A stretch of DNA of 64,000 bases. It comes from an uncultured Prevotellaceae bacterium (GTDB lineage: Bacteria > Bacteroidota > Bacteroidia > Bacteroidales > Bacteroidaceae). Location: NCBI GenBank assembly GCA_937910905.1, contig CALEPV010000097.1, positions 1 through 64,000 on the forward strand, in the 5' to 3' direction. Shown here in pieces: positions 51,901-59,355 of the stretch. The stretch's first letter is position 1. The number at the start of each line of letters is the position of its first letter. A model generated the notes under the pieces. That model made no database searches and was not told where the DNA came from. It saw only the letters and a program-made list of their open reading frames with translations. Made by a program: the position numbers and the translations under genes.

Positions 51901-52717
51901 TGCCGTTGGCAACTCCGGCGCAGGCTGGCAGTGGCGCTTCCTCCCCTTCACCCTCGAAGATGAGACAGAGGTGACAATGACCTTCTATGCCGAGGCCAGC
52001 AGCCAGTACCAGTGGATGTCCATCGCCGACGGCGAGCTGCTCTCTGCCGAGAACATCGCTACCGCTGTGGCTTATGATGAGGTTGATGAAAACACCATCA
52101 CTGCTGTTGATGTTGCCAACGTGACCATCACCCGCAAGGTGAAGGAAGGCTTCAACACTGTTGTACTGCCCTTCGATCTGACAGCAGCACAGGTTGAGGC
52201 TGCCTTCGGTACGGGAACACAGGTCTATGCCTTCAGCGAGAATGGCGAGGCAGATGCTGAGAACATCACCATCAACTTCAACAAGGTTGATGCCGGCACT
52301 ATCTCTGCCAACGTTCCTGTACTTGTGAAGGCTACCAAGGCCAGCGAGTCTCAGGTATTCGAGGGCGTGGAGGTTAAGGTTGCCGAGAGCGCAACGGTTG
52401 AAGGCACGAACGCCAACTTCGTTGGTGTCTATGCTCCCGCAACTGTTGCTGCTGGTGACTACTTCATCGGTAACGGCGCCGTGTATAAGAGCGCAGGTAA
52501 CACTAGCATCAAGGCATTCCGTGCTTACATCGATGTGGATAATGAAGCTGCCGGCGAGATTAAAGTCTTCATCGACGGTATCACTACCAGCATCAGCGAG
52601 ATCAACGGTGTTGCCGAGAGCGAGAACGGTGCCATCTTCAATCTCGCCGGTCAGCGTGTCAGCAAGGCACAGCGCGGCATCTACATCGTGAACGGCAAGA
52701 AGGTTGCAGTGAAGTAA
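48926..52717 (+). CDS. Large secreted surface protein with CBM-like modules and sorting-like tail
   Basis: 1263 residues with signal peptide MKKIKLFLAACAAMVSVGVQA. Residues about 35-215 look like a ricin/beta-trefoil domain (YYIYNVGAGTFLGGG, WYLIHKGTDKANKYMF). Two or three jelly-roll/CBM-like modules follow (about 292-453, 585-732 and 857-1045), the first two sharing AKTWFDNGNG/AKTYFDNGNG and RSFTLTYYGDP/RDFTLKYYGSA. Ala-rich helical linkers separate them. The C-terminal module has GFNTVVLPFDLTAAQVEAAFG and IKAFRAYIDVD, and the tail IFNLAGQRVSKAQRGIYIVN resembles a type IX sorting motif also seen in the 14554-16104 protein. It is likely a surface-attached glycan-binding protein; no catalytic motif was recognised. 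Confidence 0.8.
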   Translation: MKKIKLFLAACAAMVSVGVQAGADWTAPSAPTRDAYSTEWATPTSGETYYIYNVGAGTFLGGGRNYGTRTISTINNVWVDGDATITPTAWVDYALPFTLQKNEDGTWYLIHKGTDKANKYMFYEPTSNGSYIDNNTTHAGSKWNIVSTDNGYRLDMNAKSGQYFGVHATNLVSSTLACTFSDFANAESDKWIYWQFVPESEGSAIKTYAANYFNEVALYNAKLAYAAKRETALGFVAKTDSYTDETGAAATLTNAVYAQDDVVDAATTVAEIETAGDAVSAATITFLSSIIITSGFDITDVWITNSAPYANGDGWTATNGTRLNDWASNPVTYDSSNQCAEMWSNTGATFKQTLSNLPAGAYQLTAIAFTRTGYVTTLSAGESSMSIATVSSSEVNGRDAAKTWFDNGNGVNNLNFQLNEDTESLEIGLTTGTTGDAWTVWRSFTLTYYGDPINLAKANLTAAVATAEAYEGIVPTAVYSTIAAAITANDKTYDTVADYDAATAAINAAVSANATTAIIADYARYQSVKAAALGIAAETSTTDADAAVNAATTTAAIDAAVVTLRAAFQTALASVDIPADPGYIDVTAVMVDNASVSTNTNYWTKEGTPNGGYSFGVCNYGECEFYLQNFKFYQTLAMSTGTWEFGVTGFHRAGNHSTYFYAGDDKILIPGVESDVVNSMAEAKTYFDNGNGKVSLKFGIEEAGNVEIGIDNQDTQTDKWTIFRDFTLKYYGSAVDYSIYTAAWSDALAAANAAKEAEANVNVTGAELTALNDAIADAPDGSSKANYIEKTNALTAATSAFTAAAASYDAYVAYKAETVALFGSDLDVAAPATAAEAVTAVQNLNIAQYNKVATDYPYSLTSKIGDFSSWTGTATLGVDRTDDTPNYLSWAHYSGVAHAYYEQCSVGYENAGGWTIQYTKTTTLPAGSYVVKVAARSSAGVTSSMSCSATDVTISLPCAGDNTRGINTSGVASWSDDDEFITYRGTNNTPAAAVGNSGAGWQWRFLPFTLEDETEVTMTFYAEASSQYQWMSIADGELLSAENIATAVAYDEVDENTITAVDVANVTITRKVKEGFNTVVLPFDLTAAQVEAAFGTGTQVYAFSENGEADAENITINFNKVDAGTISANVPVLVKATKASESQVFEGVEVKVAESATVEGTNANFVGVYAPATVAAGDYFIGNGAVYKSAGNTSIKAFRAYIDVDNEAAGEIKVFIDGITTSISEINGVAESENGAIFNLAGQRVSKAQRGIYIVNGKKVAVK

Positions 52718-52854
52718 GACGAATGTAATTTCACACGAATTATTATGAATGAGGTTCACGAATGTTCATAAATATATTTATGGTAAATAATGAATGTGAT
52801 TTGTGGTAATTTGTGTGAAGAGAAGAACAGAAACCCATATTAATGTTTATAACA

Positions 52855-53034
52855 ATGAAAAAGACATATATCATTCCTGTACTGTATGTGCACCACGTGC
52901 AGATAGAAACCATGATTGCCGCCAGCATCACTGGCGTAGGCGGTAACTCCACCATCGAACTTGGCACGGGCGACACCCCCGAAGAAGCCGATGTCAAGGA
53001 CGGCAACTTCTTCGGCGAGAGTATCTTCGACTAG
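52855..53034 (+). CDS. Small MKKTYI-type protein (59 residues)
   Basis: From ATG 52855 it encodes 59 residues: MKKTYIIPVLYVHHVQIETM, then IAASITGVGGNSTIELGTGD and an acidic tail ending GESIFD. A start 6 bases upstream (52849) is possible, but the shorter form aligns with the 16142-16321 protein, which also has exactly 59 residues. It lies 137 bases after the 1263-residue surface protein gene and before two terminator hairpins. No transmembrane segment or known domain. Both loci pair such a gene with a surface protein carrying the GQRV...NGKK tail, suggesting a common role. Confidence 0.72.
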   Translation: MKKTYIIPVLYVHHVQIETMIAASITGVGGNSTIELGTGDTPEEADVKDGNFFGESIFD

Positions 53035-53046
53035 GTCCCTAAGCGA

Positions 53047-53060
53047 CACGCTAAAGCGTG
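53047..53060 (+). terminator. Terminator hairpin
   Basis: CACGCT/AGCGTG stem followed by GGCTTTTCTT, just after the 59-residue gene. Confidence 0.7.
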
Positions 53061-53099
53061 GGCTTTTCTTCACCCACGTGTTAAATTAGTTAATCTTGA

Positions 53100-53125
53100 A
53101 GCCCTGCGCTGTGAAGCGCGGGGCT
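53100..53125 (+). terminator. Second terminator hairpin
   Basis: AGCCCTGCGCT/AGCGCGGGGCT stem (one mismatch) with loop GTGA, followed by TTTTA. Together with the previous hairpin it isolates the FGGY kinase gene. Confidence 0.75.
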
Positions 53126-53172
53126 TTTACATATGGAAAAGAATGTCAAGACGGGTTAAATATGAGGAAATG

Positions 53173-53204
53173 TTTGGTCGTTTGCTGAATTTCGCTTACT
53201 TTTG
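53173..53204 (+). promoter_or_regulatory. Promoter of the FGGY kinase gene
   Basis: TTTG (53173-53176), 20 bases, then TACTTTTG (53197-53204), 33 bases before the start codon. Confidence 0.7.
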
Positions 53205-53236
53205 CGGTGGCAACCCACTAAAATCTCAATTTATCT

Positions 53237-54829
53237 ATGACAGTAAAAGAAATCATCGTTTCCGGCAAGGCCATCCTAGGTATTGAGTTCGGCTCTACCC
53301 GTATAAAGGCTGTGCTCATCGACCCTGAGAACAAGCCTATAGCACAGGGCAGCCACACTTGGGAGAACCAGTTGGTTGATGGTCTTTGGACTTACAGCAC
53401 CGAGGCTATCTGGTATGGGCTACAGGACTGCTATGCCGACCTCCGAAAGAATGTCCTCAAGGAGTATGACGTAGAGATAGAGACCCTTGCGGCCATCGGT
53501 TTCAGTGCCATGATGCACGGCTACATGGCGTTCAACGAGGCTCAAGAGATACTCGTACCGTTCCGCACATGGCGCAATACCAACACGGGCAAGGCTGCTG
53601 CAGAACTGAGTGAGCTGTTTAACTACAACATTCCTCTTCGCTGGAGCATCAGCCATCTGTATCAGGCTATCCTCGATAACGAGGAGCATGTGCCGAACAT
53701 CAAGTACCTCACCACACTGGCAGGCTATGTGCACTGGCAAGTGACAGGTCAGTTCGTGCTTGGAGTGGGCGACGCTTCTGGCATGATACCTGTAGACCCG
53801 AACACCAAGACCTACGATGCCACTATGGTAGCCAAGTTCAACAAACTTATCGCACCATGCGGTTTTGATTGGACTCTGCTCGACATCCTTCCTAAGTCGC
53901 TGAATGCCGGTGAGAACGCAGGCTTCCTCACTCCTGAAGGAGCCTTTAAGCTCGACGTATCTGGACACCTGAAGGCTGGCATACCTGTATGTCCTCCAGA
54001 GGGTGATGCCGGCACAGGCATGGTGGCCACTAATGCTGTCCGCCAGCGCACAGGCAATGTTTCAGCTGGTACATCATCGTTCTCCATGATAGTGTTGGAG
54101 AAGGAACTGTCCAAGCCCTATGAGATGATAGACATGGTGACGACTCCCGACGGTTCGCTCGTGGCAATGGTACACTGCAACAACTGTACTAGCGACATCA
54201 ACGCTTGGGTAGGCATCTTCAAGGAGTTCCAGCAGCTGCTTGGCGTGGAGGTGAACATGAATGAGCTCTACACCCGTCTGTTCAATGTCGCTTGCAATGG
54301 CGATGCCGACTGCGGTGGTGTCATCTCCTACAACTACTTCTCAGGCGAGCCTGTTACGGGTCTCATCGACGGTCGTCCACTCTTTGTGCGCTCGGCTACT
54401 GACAAGTTCAACCTCGCCAACTTCATGCGTGCCCACCTCTATGGTGCTATCGGCGTGCTGAAGATTGGTAACGACATCTTGTTCAATGAGGAGCGCATCC
54501 GTGTAGACCGCATCATGGGTCATGGCGGATACTTCACTACTCCAGGTGTAGGTCAGCGTATGCTCGCTGCTGCTCTTAATTCGCCAATCTCTGTTATGGA
54601 GACAGCAGGCGAGGGTGGTGCATGGGGTATCGCCCTGCTGGCATCATACGTGGTGAATAATCCAGACAAACTCAATCTGGCAGACTATCTCGACAAGGTA
54701 GTATTCGCAGGCAACACTGGTGTAGAGGTCAAGCCAATAGCAGAAGATGTAGAAGGCTTCAACCGCTATATTGAGAACTACAAGGCTGGTCTCGGCATCG
54801 AGCACGCCGCTGTAGAGTGCAAGAAGTAG
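53237..54829 (+). CDS. FGGY-family sugar kinase, probable L-ribulokinase
   Basis: 530 residues. The N-terminal nucleotide-binding loop is ILGIEFGSTRIKAVLID; GDASGMIPVD carries the probable catalytic Asp; GNVSAGTSSFSMIV and the C-terminal MGHGGYFTTPGVGQRMLAAAL with GEGGAWGIALLAS are the second phosphate and adenine-binding segments of FGGY kinases. These enzymes phosphorylate sugars such as L-ribulose or D-xylulose with ATP. The araA gene upstream makes L-ribulokinase likelier than xylulokinase, but residues alone do not settle the substrate. It has its own promoter and is not co-transcribed with araA. The ORF is intact. Confidence 0.85.
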   Translation: MTVKEIIVSGKAILGIEFGSTRIKAVLIDPENKPIAQGSHTWENQLVDGLWTYSTEAIWYGLQDCYADLRKNVLKEYDVEIETLAAIGFSAMMHGYMAFNEAQEILVPFRTWRNTNTGKAAAELSELFNYNIPLRWSISHLYQAILDNEEHVPNIKYLTTLAGYVHWQVTGQFVLGVGDASGMIPVDPNTKTYDATMVAKFNKLIAPCGFDWTLLDILPKSLNAGENAGFLTPEGAFKLDVSGHLKAGIPVCPPEGDAGTGMVATNAVRQRTGNVSAGTSSFSMIVLEKELSKPYEMIDMVTTPDGSLVAMVHCNNCTSDINAWVGIFKEFQQLLGVEVNMNELYTRLFNVACNGDADCGGVISYNYFSGEPVTGLIDGRPLFVRSATDKFNLANFMRAHLYGAIGVLKIGNDILFNEERIRVDRIMGHGGYFTTPGVGQRMLAAALNSPISVMETAGEGGAWGIALLASYVVNNPDKLNLADYLDKVVFAGNTGVEVKPIAEDVEGFNRYIENYKAGLGIEHAAVECKK

Positions 54830-54914
54830 TAGCGTTAACACAACGTTAACTCAGTGATGATTAAATAATTACTTGGGATGATTTGACTCATATTTTTAAC
54901 CATCACATAAAATG

Positions 54915-54948
54915 CTGGCGCGATGACATCTGAGTGTTATCGCGCCAG
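54915..54948. terminator. Bidirectional terminator between convergent genes
   Basis: Perfect 10-bp arms CTGGCGCGAT/ATCGCGCCAG enclose a 14-base loop between the FGGY kinase and the transporter gene. T-rich on the plus side and AAAA (complement TTTT) on the other. Confidence 0.8.
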
Positions 54949-54991
54949 TTTCGATTATATATGTTGCGGGATTGTCCGTGTACTATACCCC

Positions 54992-56704
54992 CTACAGCAC
55001 TGAGTAGAGTAGCAGGATGATGAGCTGCGCGGTGAGGATGCGCAGGAACATGCAGAGCGGATAGACGGTGCTGTAGCCTACGGCGGGAGCATCGTTGTTG
55101 GCCGCCTGGTTGGCATAGGCTAGGGCAGGCGGATCGGTGGTGGCTCCGGCTATCATACCCATCAGTGTGAAGTAGTTGATCTTGAACTTCATGCGCGCTA
55201 TGGTGCCGATGATGAGGATAGGTATGATGGTGATGAGGAAGCCCGTCCAGACGTACGTCAGGCCGTCGCCGTGCATCACGGTGTGCCAGAACGAGGCTCC
55301 CGCCTTGATGCCCACTGAGGCGAGGAACAGCACAAGGCCGAACTCGCGCAGCATGAGGTTGGCCGAGGTGGTGGTGTAGGTCACCAGGTGCAGGCGATAG
55401 CCGAAGCGGCCTATGAGGATGGCTATGATGAGTGGGCCGCCGGCCAAGCCGAGCTTCACGGGCGTTGGTATGCCCGGGATGGCTATGGGCATCATGCCAA
55501 AGATGATACCAATCACTATGCCGATGAAGATGGCGCTCAGGTTGGGGTGATCTAGACGCTTCACTTCGTTGCCTAGGCGGCTGGCCACACGGTTCACGGC
55601 ATCCTCGGGGCCTACGACCACGAGCTTGTCGCCTATCTGAATGCGCAGGTTGCGATCGGCAAAGAGGTTCATGCCGCCGCGCTGGATGCGCGTCACGTTC
55701 ACGCCGTGCACGGAGCTGAAGTGCAGCTGCCCGAAGGTCTTGCCGTTGATGTCGGGTTGCGTCACGAGGATGCTCTTCGACACCATCGGCACATCCTGCT
55801 CCTCCCACTCTATGTGGTCCACGGGGCCGATGAAGGCGGAGATGGCCTCCCAGTCGTCCTCGGCGCAGGTGATGTACATCAGGTCGCCCGCGGTGACCAG
55901 CGTCTCGCGGTTCGGTATCAGCACATGCCCCTCGTGCAGCAGGCGCGAGCAGACGAAGTTGCGCCCCAGGAAGTCGCGTATCTGCAGTATGGAACGCCCG
56001 CTCAGAGCCTTGTTCTCGGCGCGCAGCGTCATGCGGTGCGGCTTGGCGTGCGGGTTCTGGTTGAGCTCGGCTTCGATGGCATCGGCCTCCTTCTTTAGGC
56101 TCACACGGCAGATGTAGCGTATGCCTATGGTGGCACCGATGATGCCCACCACGCCCAGCGGATATGCGCAGGCGTAGCCGGAAGCAATCTGCGGTATCTC
56201 GGCAGCGCCCTTGTAGACGTTGTTCACCGCCTCAGTGGCGGCACCAAGGCCAGGTGTATTGGTGATGGCACCGCACAGCACACCCGTCATCATCGACAGG
56301 TTCCAGACGTTCTCGCCGTTCTGGGCATTGACGTTGTAGAAGATGGCGAAGAACAGCACCAGCATCGTGGCCACATTCAGCAGCACGAGGCTCATGGCCA
56401 GCAGGTTGAGCGTGATGCCGCCCTTGGCGAAGCTCTCGAAGAAGCCTGGACCAACCTGAAGGCCGATGCAGTAGACGAAGAGTATCAGGCCGAAGTCCTG
56501 AACGTAGTTCAGCACAGCCGTGGTGCCGGTGAAGCCTATGTGTCCGGCCAGGATGCCAGCGAACAGTACAAAGGTCACGCCCAGCGAGATGCCGGCTATC
56601 TTTATGCGCCCCAGCGCGATGCCGACGGAGATTACCAACGCGTAGAGCACCACGATGTGCGCTATCGAGTCGGTGTTGGAGAATAGGGAGATAAGCCACT
56701 CCAT
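54992..56704 (-). CDS. YidE/AspT-family putative transporter with two RCK_C domains
   Basis: 570 residues, close to the usual 550-560. The N-terminal membrane half has about five helices with the duplicated AspT/YidE repeat (GLILFVYCIGLQVGPGFF and LVLFLASVGIKAGASFW). Two cytoplasmic RCK_C/TrkA_C domains lie between the membrane halves (about 210-285 and 297-375: RDFLGRNFVCSRLL, FGQLHFSSVHGVNVTRI), followed by the second set of helices. YidE-type proteins are inner-membrane transporters of mostly unknown substrate; AspT exchanges aspartate for alanine. A -7-like TATTTTTG (minus strand, 56747-56740) lies 36 bases upstream. The substrate cannot be assigned. Confidence 0.88.
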   Translation of the reverse strand: MEWLISLFSNTDSIAHIVVLYALVISVGIALGRIKIAGISLGVTFVLFAGILAGHIGFTGTTAVLNYVQDFGLILFVYCIGLQVGPGFFESFAKGGITLNLLAMSLVLLNVATMLVLFFAIFYNVNAQNGENVWNLSMMTGVLCGAITNTPGLGAATEAVNNVYKGAAEIPQIASGYACAYPLGVVGIIGATIGIRYICRVSLKKEADAIEAELNQNPHAKPHRMTLRAENKALSGRSILQIRDFLGRNFVCSRLLHEGHVLIPNRETLVTAGDLMYITCAEDDWEAISAFIGPVDHIEWEEQDVPMVSKSILVTQPDINGKTFGQLHFSSVHGVNVTRIQRGGMNLFADRNLRIQIGDKLVVVGPEDAVNRVASRLGNEVKRLDHPNLSAIFIGIVIGIIFGMMPIAIPGIPTPVKLGLAGGPLIIAILIGRFGYRLHLVTYTTTSANLMLREFGLVLFLASVGIKAGASFWHTVMHGDGLTYVWTGFLITIIPILIIGTIARMKFKINYFTLMGMIAGATTDPPALAYANQAANNDAPAVGYSTVYPLCMFLRILTAQLIILLLYSVL

Positions 56705-56739
56705 GATGTTAGGTAATTTGGTTTTTTACGATTGCGCTG

Positions 56740-56747
56740 CAAAAATA
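56740..56747 (-). promoter_or_regulatory. Candidate -7 element for the YidE-like gene
   Basis: The minus strand reads TATTTTTG. No spaced TTTG was found upstream, so this is weak. Confidence 0.4.
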
Positions 56748-56810
56748 GTACATTTATCCGTGATTATGCCCTTCTGCGCGGATAATCTTCAAAACAAAGG
56801 GGCATAAGGC

Positions 56811-56841
56811 ATTGGCGCCCCCTATGTGTGGGTGCGCCAAT
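56811..56841 (-). terminator. Hairpin after the EF-G2 gene
   Basis: ATTGGCGC (56811-56818) and GCGCCAAT (56834-56841) form an 8-bp stem 40 bases past the EF-G2 stop. There is no strong T run. Confidence 0.5.
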
Positions 56842-56881
56842 GGGATGGATGGATATAAAGTATGGCGTTCGCCTCGGAACC

Positions 56882-59038
56882 TTAGTCTTCCTTCTGGCTC
56901 TCCTCGAACTCCTTCTGCAGCTTCTGCTGAACATCGGTTGGCACGAGTTCGTAGGAAGCGAACTTCATGACAAATGATGCGCGGCCACCAGTGATGGAGC
57001 TCAGGGCGGTGCTGTAGCTGGCCATCTCCTTGAGAGGCACCTTAGCGGTGAGCTTCTCGTAGCCGTTCTCGGAGGTCATGCCCATAATCATTCCGCGACG
57101 ACCCTGAAGGTCGCTCATCACGTCGCCCATCTTGTCGGACGGAACGAAGATCTCCACGTCGTAGATAGGTTCCAGTAGCTTCGGCCCGGCCTCCTTGAAG
57201 GCCTGGCTGAAGGCGTTGCGGCCGGCCAGCATGAACGAGAGCTCGTTGGAGTCAACAGGGTGCATCTTACCGTCGTAGACAATCACGCGCACGTCGCGGG
57301 CGTAGGAACCTGTCAGAGGACCCTGCTCCATCTTGCTCATCACACCCTTCAGGATGGCCGGCATGAAGCGTGCGTCGATGGCACCGCCGACAACGGAGTT
57401 GATGAACACTAGCTTGCCGCCCCACTCCAGGTCGATGACATCCTCGCTCTTGGCGTTGATGCGGTACTCCTGGTTGCCGAAACGGTATACCTCGCTGACT
57501 GGCTGACCCTCAGCGAAAGGCTCGACGATAAGGTGCACCTCACCGAATTGGCCGGCACCGCCTGACTGCTTCTTGTGGCGATAGTCGGCACGGGCGGCCT
57601 TGGTGATGGTCTCGCGGTAAGGAATGCGAGGCTCGTCGAACACGATGTTGATTTTGTCGTTGTTCTCCATGCGCCACTTCAGGGTGCGCAGGTGGAACTC
57701 GCCCTGGCCCTTGACCAGTATCTGGCGCAGCTCCTTCGACTGCTCGACAACCCATGTTGGGTCTTCCTGCGACATGCGCTGTAGCACGTTCATCATCTTC
57801 TCCGTCTCGGCTTCGTTGGCTGCGCGGATGGCGCGTATGTACTTCGGGTCGGGGTACTTGATGAAGTTGAAGCGGTTCTCGCAGTCCTTGCCGTTCAGGG
57901 TGTTGCCGGTCTTCACGTCCTTGAGCTTCACGCTGCAGCCTATGTCGCCTGCCACGAGTTCGGTCACCTTCGTGCGGTTGGCGCCGGCGCAGACGAAGAG
58001 CTGTGCGATGCGCTCCTTCGAGCCGCGGTCGGCGTTGGTCAAGTCATCGCCCTCGTGTACCACGCCGCTCATCACTTTGAAGTACTGCACCTCACCGATG
58101 TGCGGCTCAACGGCGGTCTTGAAGAAGTAAAGGCTTGTGGGGCCATTGGCGTCACACTTCACCTCCTCGCCGCGTGTGTTGTGCTCGGCCGGCATCTGGT
58201 CAACGAAAGGTACCACGTTGCCCAGAAACTCCATCAGGCGGCGCACACCCATGTCCTTGCCTGCGCAGACGCAGAACACTGGGAACATGCCGCGTGAAGC
58301 CAAGCCTGCACGGATGCCGTCGCGCATCTCGTCCTCGGTCAAGTCCTCTGTCTCGAAGAACTTCTCCATCAGGGTTTCATCGTGCTCGGCTGCGGCCTCA
58401 ATCAGGGCCTTGTGCAGCTCGGTAGCCTTGTCTATCTGGTCGGCAGGAATCTCCTCGATGGTGGGAGCGCCGCCCTCGGGCTTCCAGGAGTACTTCTTCA
58501 TCAGCAGCACGTCGATCACGGCGTTGAAGTCAGGACCTGTCTTCACGGGGTACTGCACGGGCACTACCTTGGAGCCGTAGATGCTGGTGAGCTGCTCCAG
58601 CACGTGGTCGTAGTCGCAGTTCTCAGTGTCGAGCTGGTTGATGAGGAAGATTACAGGCTTCTGCATCTTCTCAGTCAGGCGGAAGTGGTTCTGCGTGCCG
58701 ACCTCAGGGCCGTACTGACCGTTGATCAGCAGTATGGTGGTGTCGGTCACGCCCATCGCTGTCATAGCTGCACCGGCGAAGTCGTCGCTGCCCGGACAGT
58801 CGATGATGTTGAGCTTCTTGTTGTTCCACTCCACATGGAACGGAGTTGCGAACACCGAGTAGCCGTACTCCTGCTCTACGGGCAGATAGTCCGACACGGT
58901 GTTATGCTGGGTGATTCGTCCACGGCGGCTGATGATGCCGCTTTCGTAGAGCAAGGCTTCGGTGAGTGTGGTTTTGCCCGCTCCGTCATTACCAAGGAGG
59001 GCAATGTTCTTGATTTCTTGCGTCTGATAAGTCTTCAT
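56882..59038 (-). CDS. fusA2: EF-G paralog (EF-G2) with altered GTPase motifs
   Basis: 718 residues with EF-G domains I-V (domain I 1-280; domain IV near RIPYRETITKAARADYRHKKQSGG; domain V ending ASYSTALSSITGGRASF). The GTPase motifs differ from canonical EF-G: the P-loop is GNDGAGKTT (16-24), switch I RGITI is YGYSV, the G3 motif DTPGHVDF is DCPGSDDF (80-87, so Ser84 replaces the catalytic His), and NKMD is NQLD (134-137). In Bacteroides, an EF-G2 paralog without GTPase activity supports translation during carbon limitation and gut colonisation. This protein appears to be its ortholog. Monocistronic; no lesion. Confidence 0.9.
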   Translation of the reverse strand: MKTYQTQEIKNIALLGNDGAGKTTLTEALLYESGIISRRGRITQHNTVSDYLPVEQEYGYSVFATPFHVEWNNKKLNIIDCPGSDDFAGAAMTAMGVTDTTILLINGQYGPEVGTQNHFRLTEKMQKPVIFLINQLDTENCDYDHVLEQLTSIYGSKVVPVQYPVKTGPDFNAVIDVLLMKKYSWKPEGGAPTIEEIPADQIDKATELHKALIEAAAEHDETLMEKFFETEDLTEDEMRDGIRAGLASRGMFPVFCVCAGKDMGVRRLMEFLGNVVPFVDQMPAEHNTRGEEVKCDANGPTSLYFFKTAVEPHIGEVQYFKVMSGVVHEGDDLTNADRGSKERIAQLFVCAGANRTKVTELVAGDIGCSVKLKDVKTGNTLNGKDCENRFNFIKYPDPKYIRAIRAANEAETEKMMNVLQRMSQEDPTWVVEQSKELRQILVKGQGEFHLRTLKWRMENNDKINIVFDEPRIPYRETITKAARADYRHKKQSGGAGQFGEVHLIVEPFAEGQPVSEVYRFGNQEYRINAKSEDVIDLEWGGKLVFINSVVGGAIDARFMPAILKGVMSKMEQGPLTGSYARDVRVIVYDGKMHPVDSNELSFMLAGRNAFSQAFKEAGPKLLEPIYDVEIFVPSDKMGDVMSDLQGRRGMIMGMTSENGYEKLTAKVPLKEMASYSTALSSITGGRASFVMKFASYELVPTDVQQKLQKEFEESQKED

Positions 59039-59244
59039 GACGTTCTAAGGAAAATGAGTTATTATTAGTGATATTATTGCCAGCTTTTCAGAATTTGGCG
59101 TGCAAGTTAGCAATAAATCCAATACCAAACGGTATCTGACGGCATCTTTTTTCAATTACCGCTGCTATTTTGTCTGTTTTGGCCTGAAATCACAGAAGTT
59201 TCACCAGTTTGTCGGAGCGCTTGACGGTGTCATTTAATCTAATT

Positions 59245-59278
59245 GAAATCCTATAATCTTGCCATTTTATAGGATTTC
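59245..59278. promoter_or_regulatory. Operator-like inverted repeat upstream of hemW
   Basis: GAAATCCTATAA and its exact reverse complement TTATAGGATTTC are separated by 10 bases, so the centres lie about two helical turns apart. It sits just upstream of the hemW -7 element. Confidence 0.6.
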
Positions 59279-59312
59279 ATTCCTGAAATATGGCCGGATT
59301 ATAGTATTTGCA

Positions 59313-59320
59313 TATCTTTG
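59313..59320 (+). promoter_or_regulatory. Candidate -7 element for hemW
   Basis: TATCTTTG matches TAnnTTTG, 36 bases before ATG 59356. It also shows that the ORF start at 59308 is too early. Confidence 0.55.
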
Positions 59321-59355
59321 TGCCACAATTATCATGGCTGCTATTCGCGTTCATC

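Larger units (their letters stand above)
59039..59355. other. Divergent intergenic region between EF-G2 and HemW
   Basis: No gene was seen. It holds a 12-bp perfect inverted repeat (59245-59278) and a hemW -7 element (59313-59320). No good Bacteroidetes promoter was found for the EF-G2 side; TAACTTGC on the minus strand near 59119-59112 is the nearest match. Confidence 0.6.
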
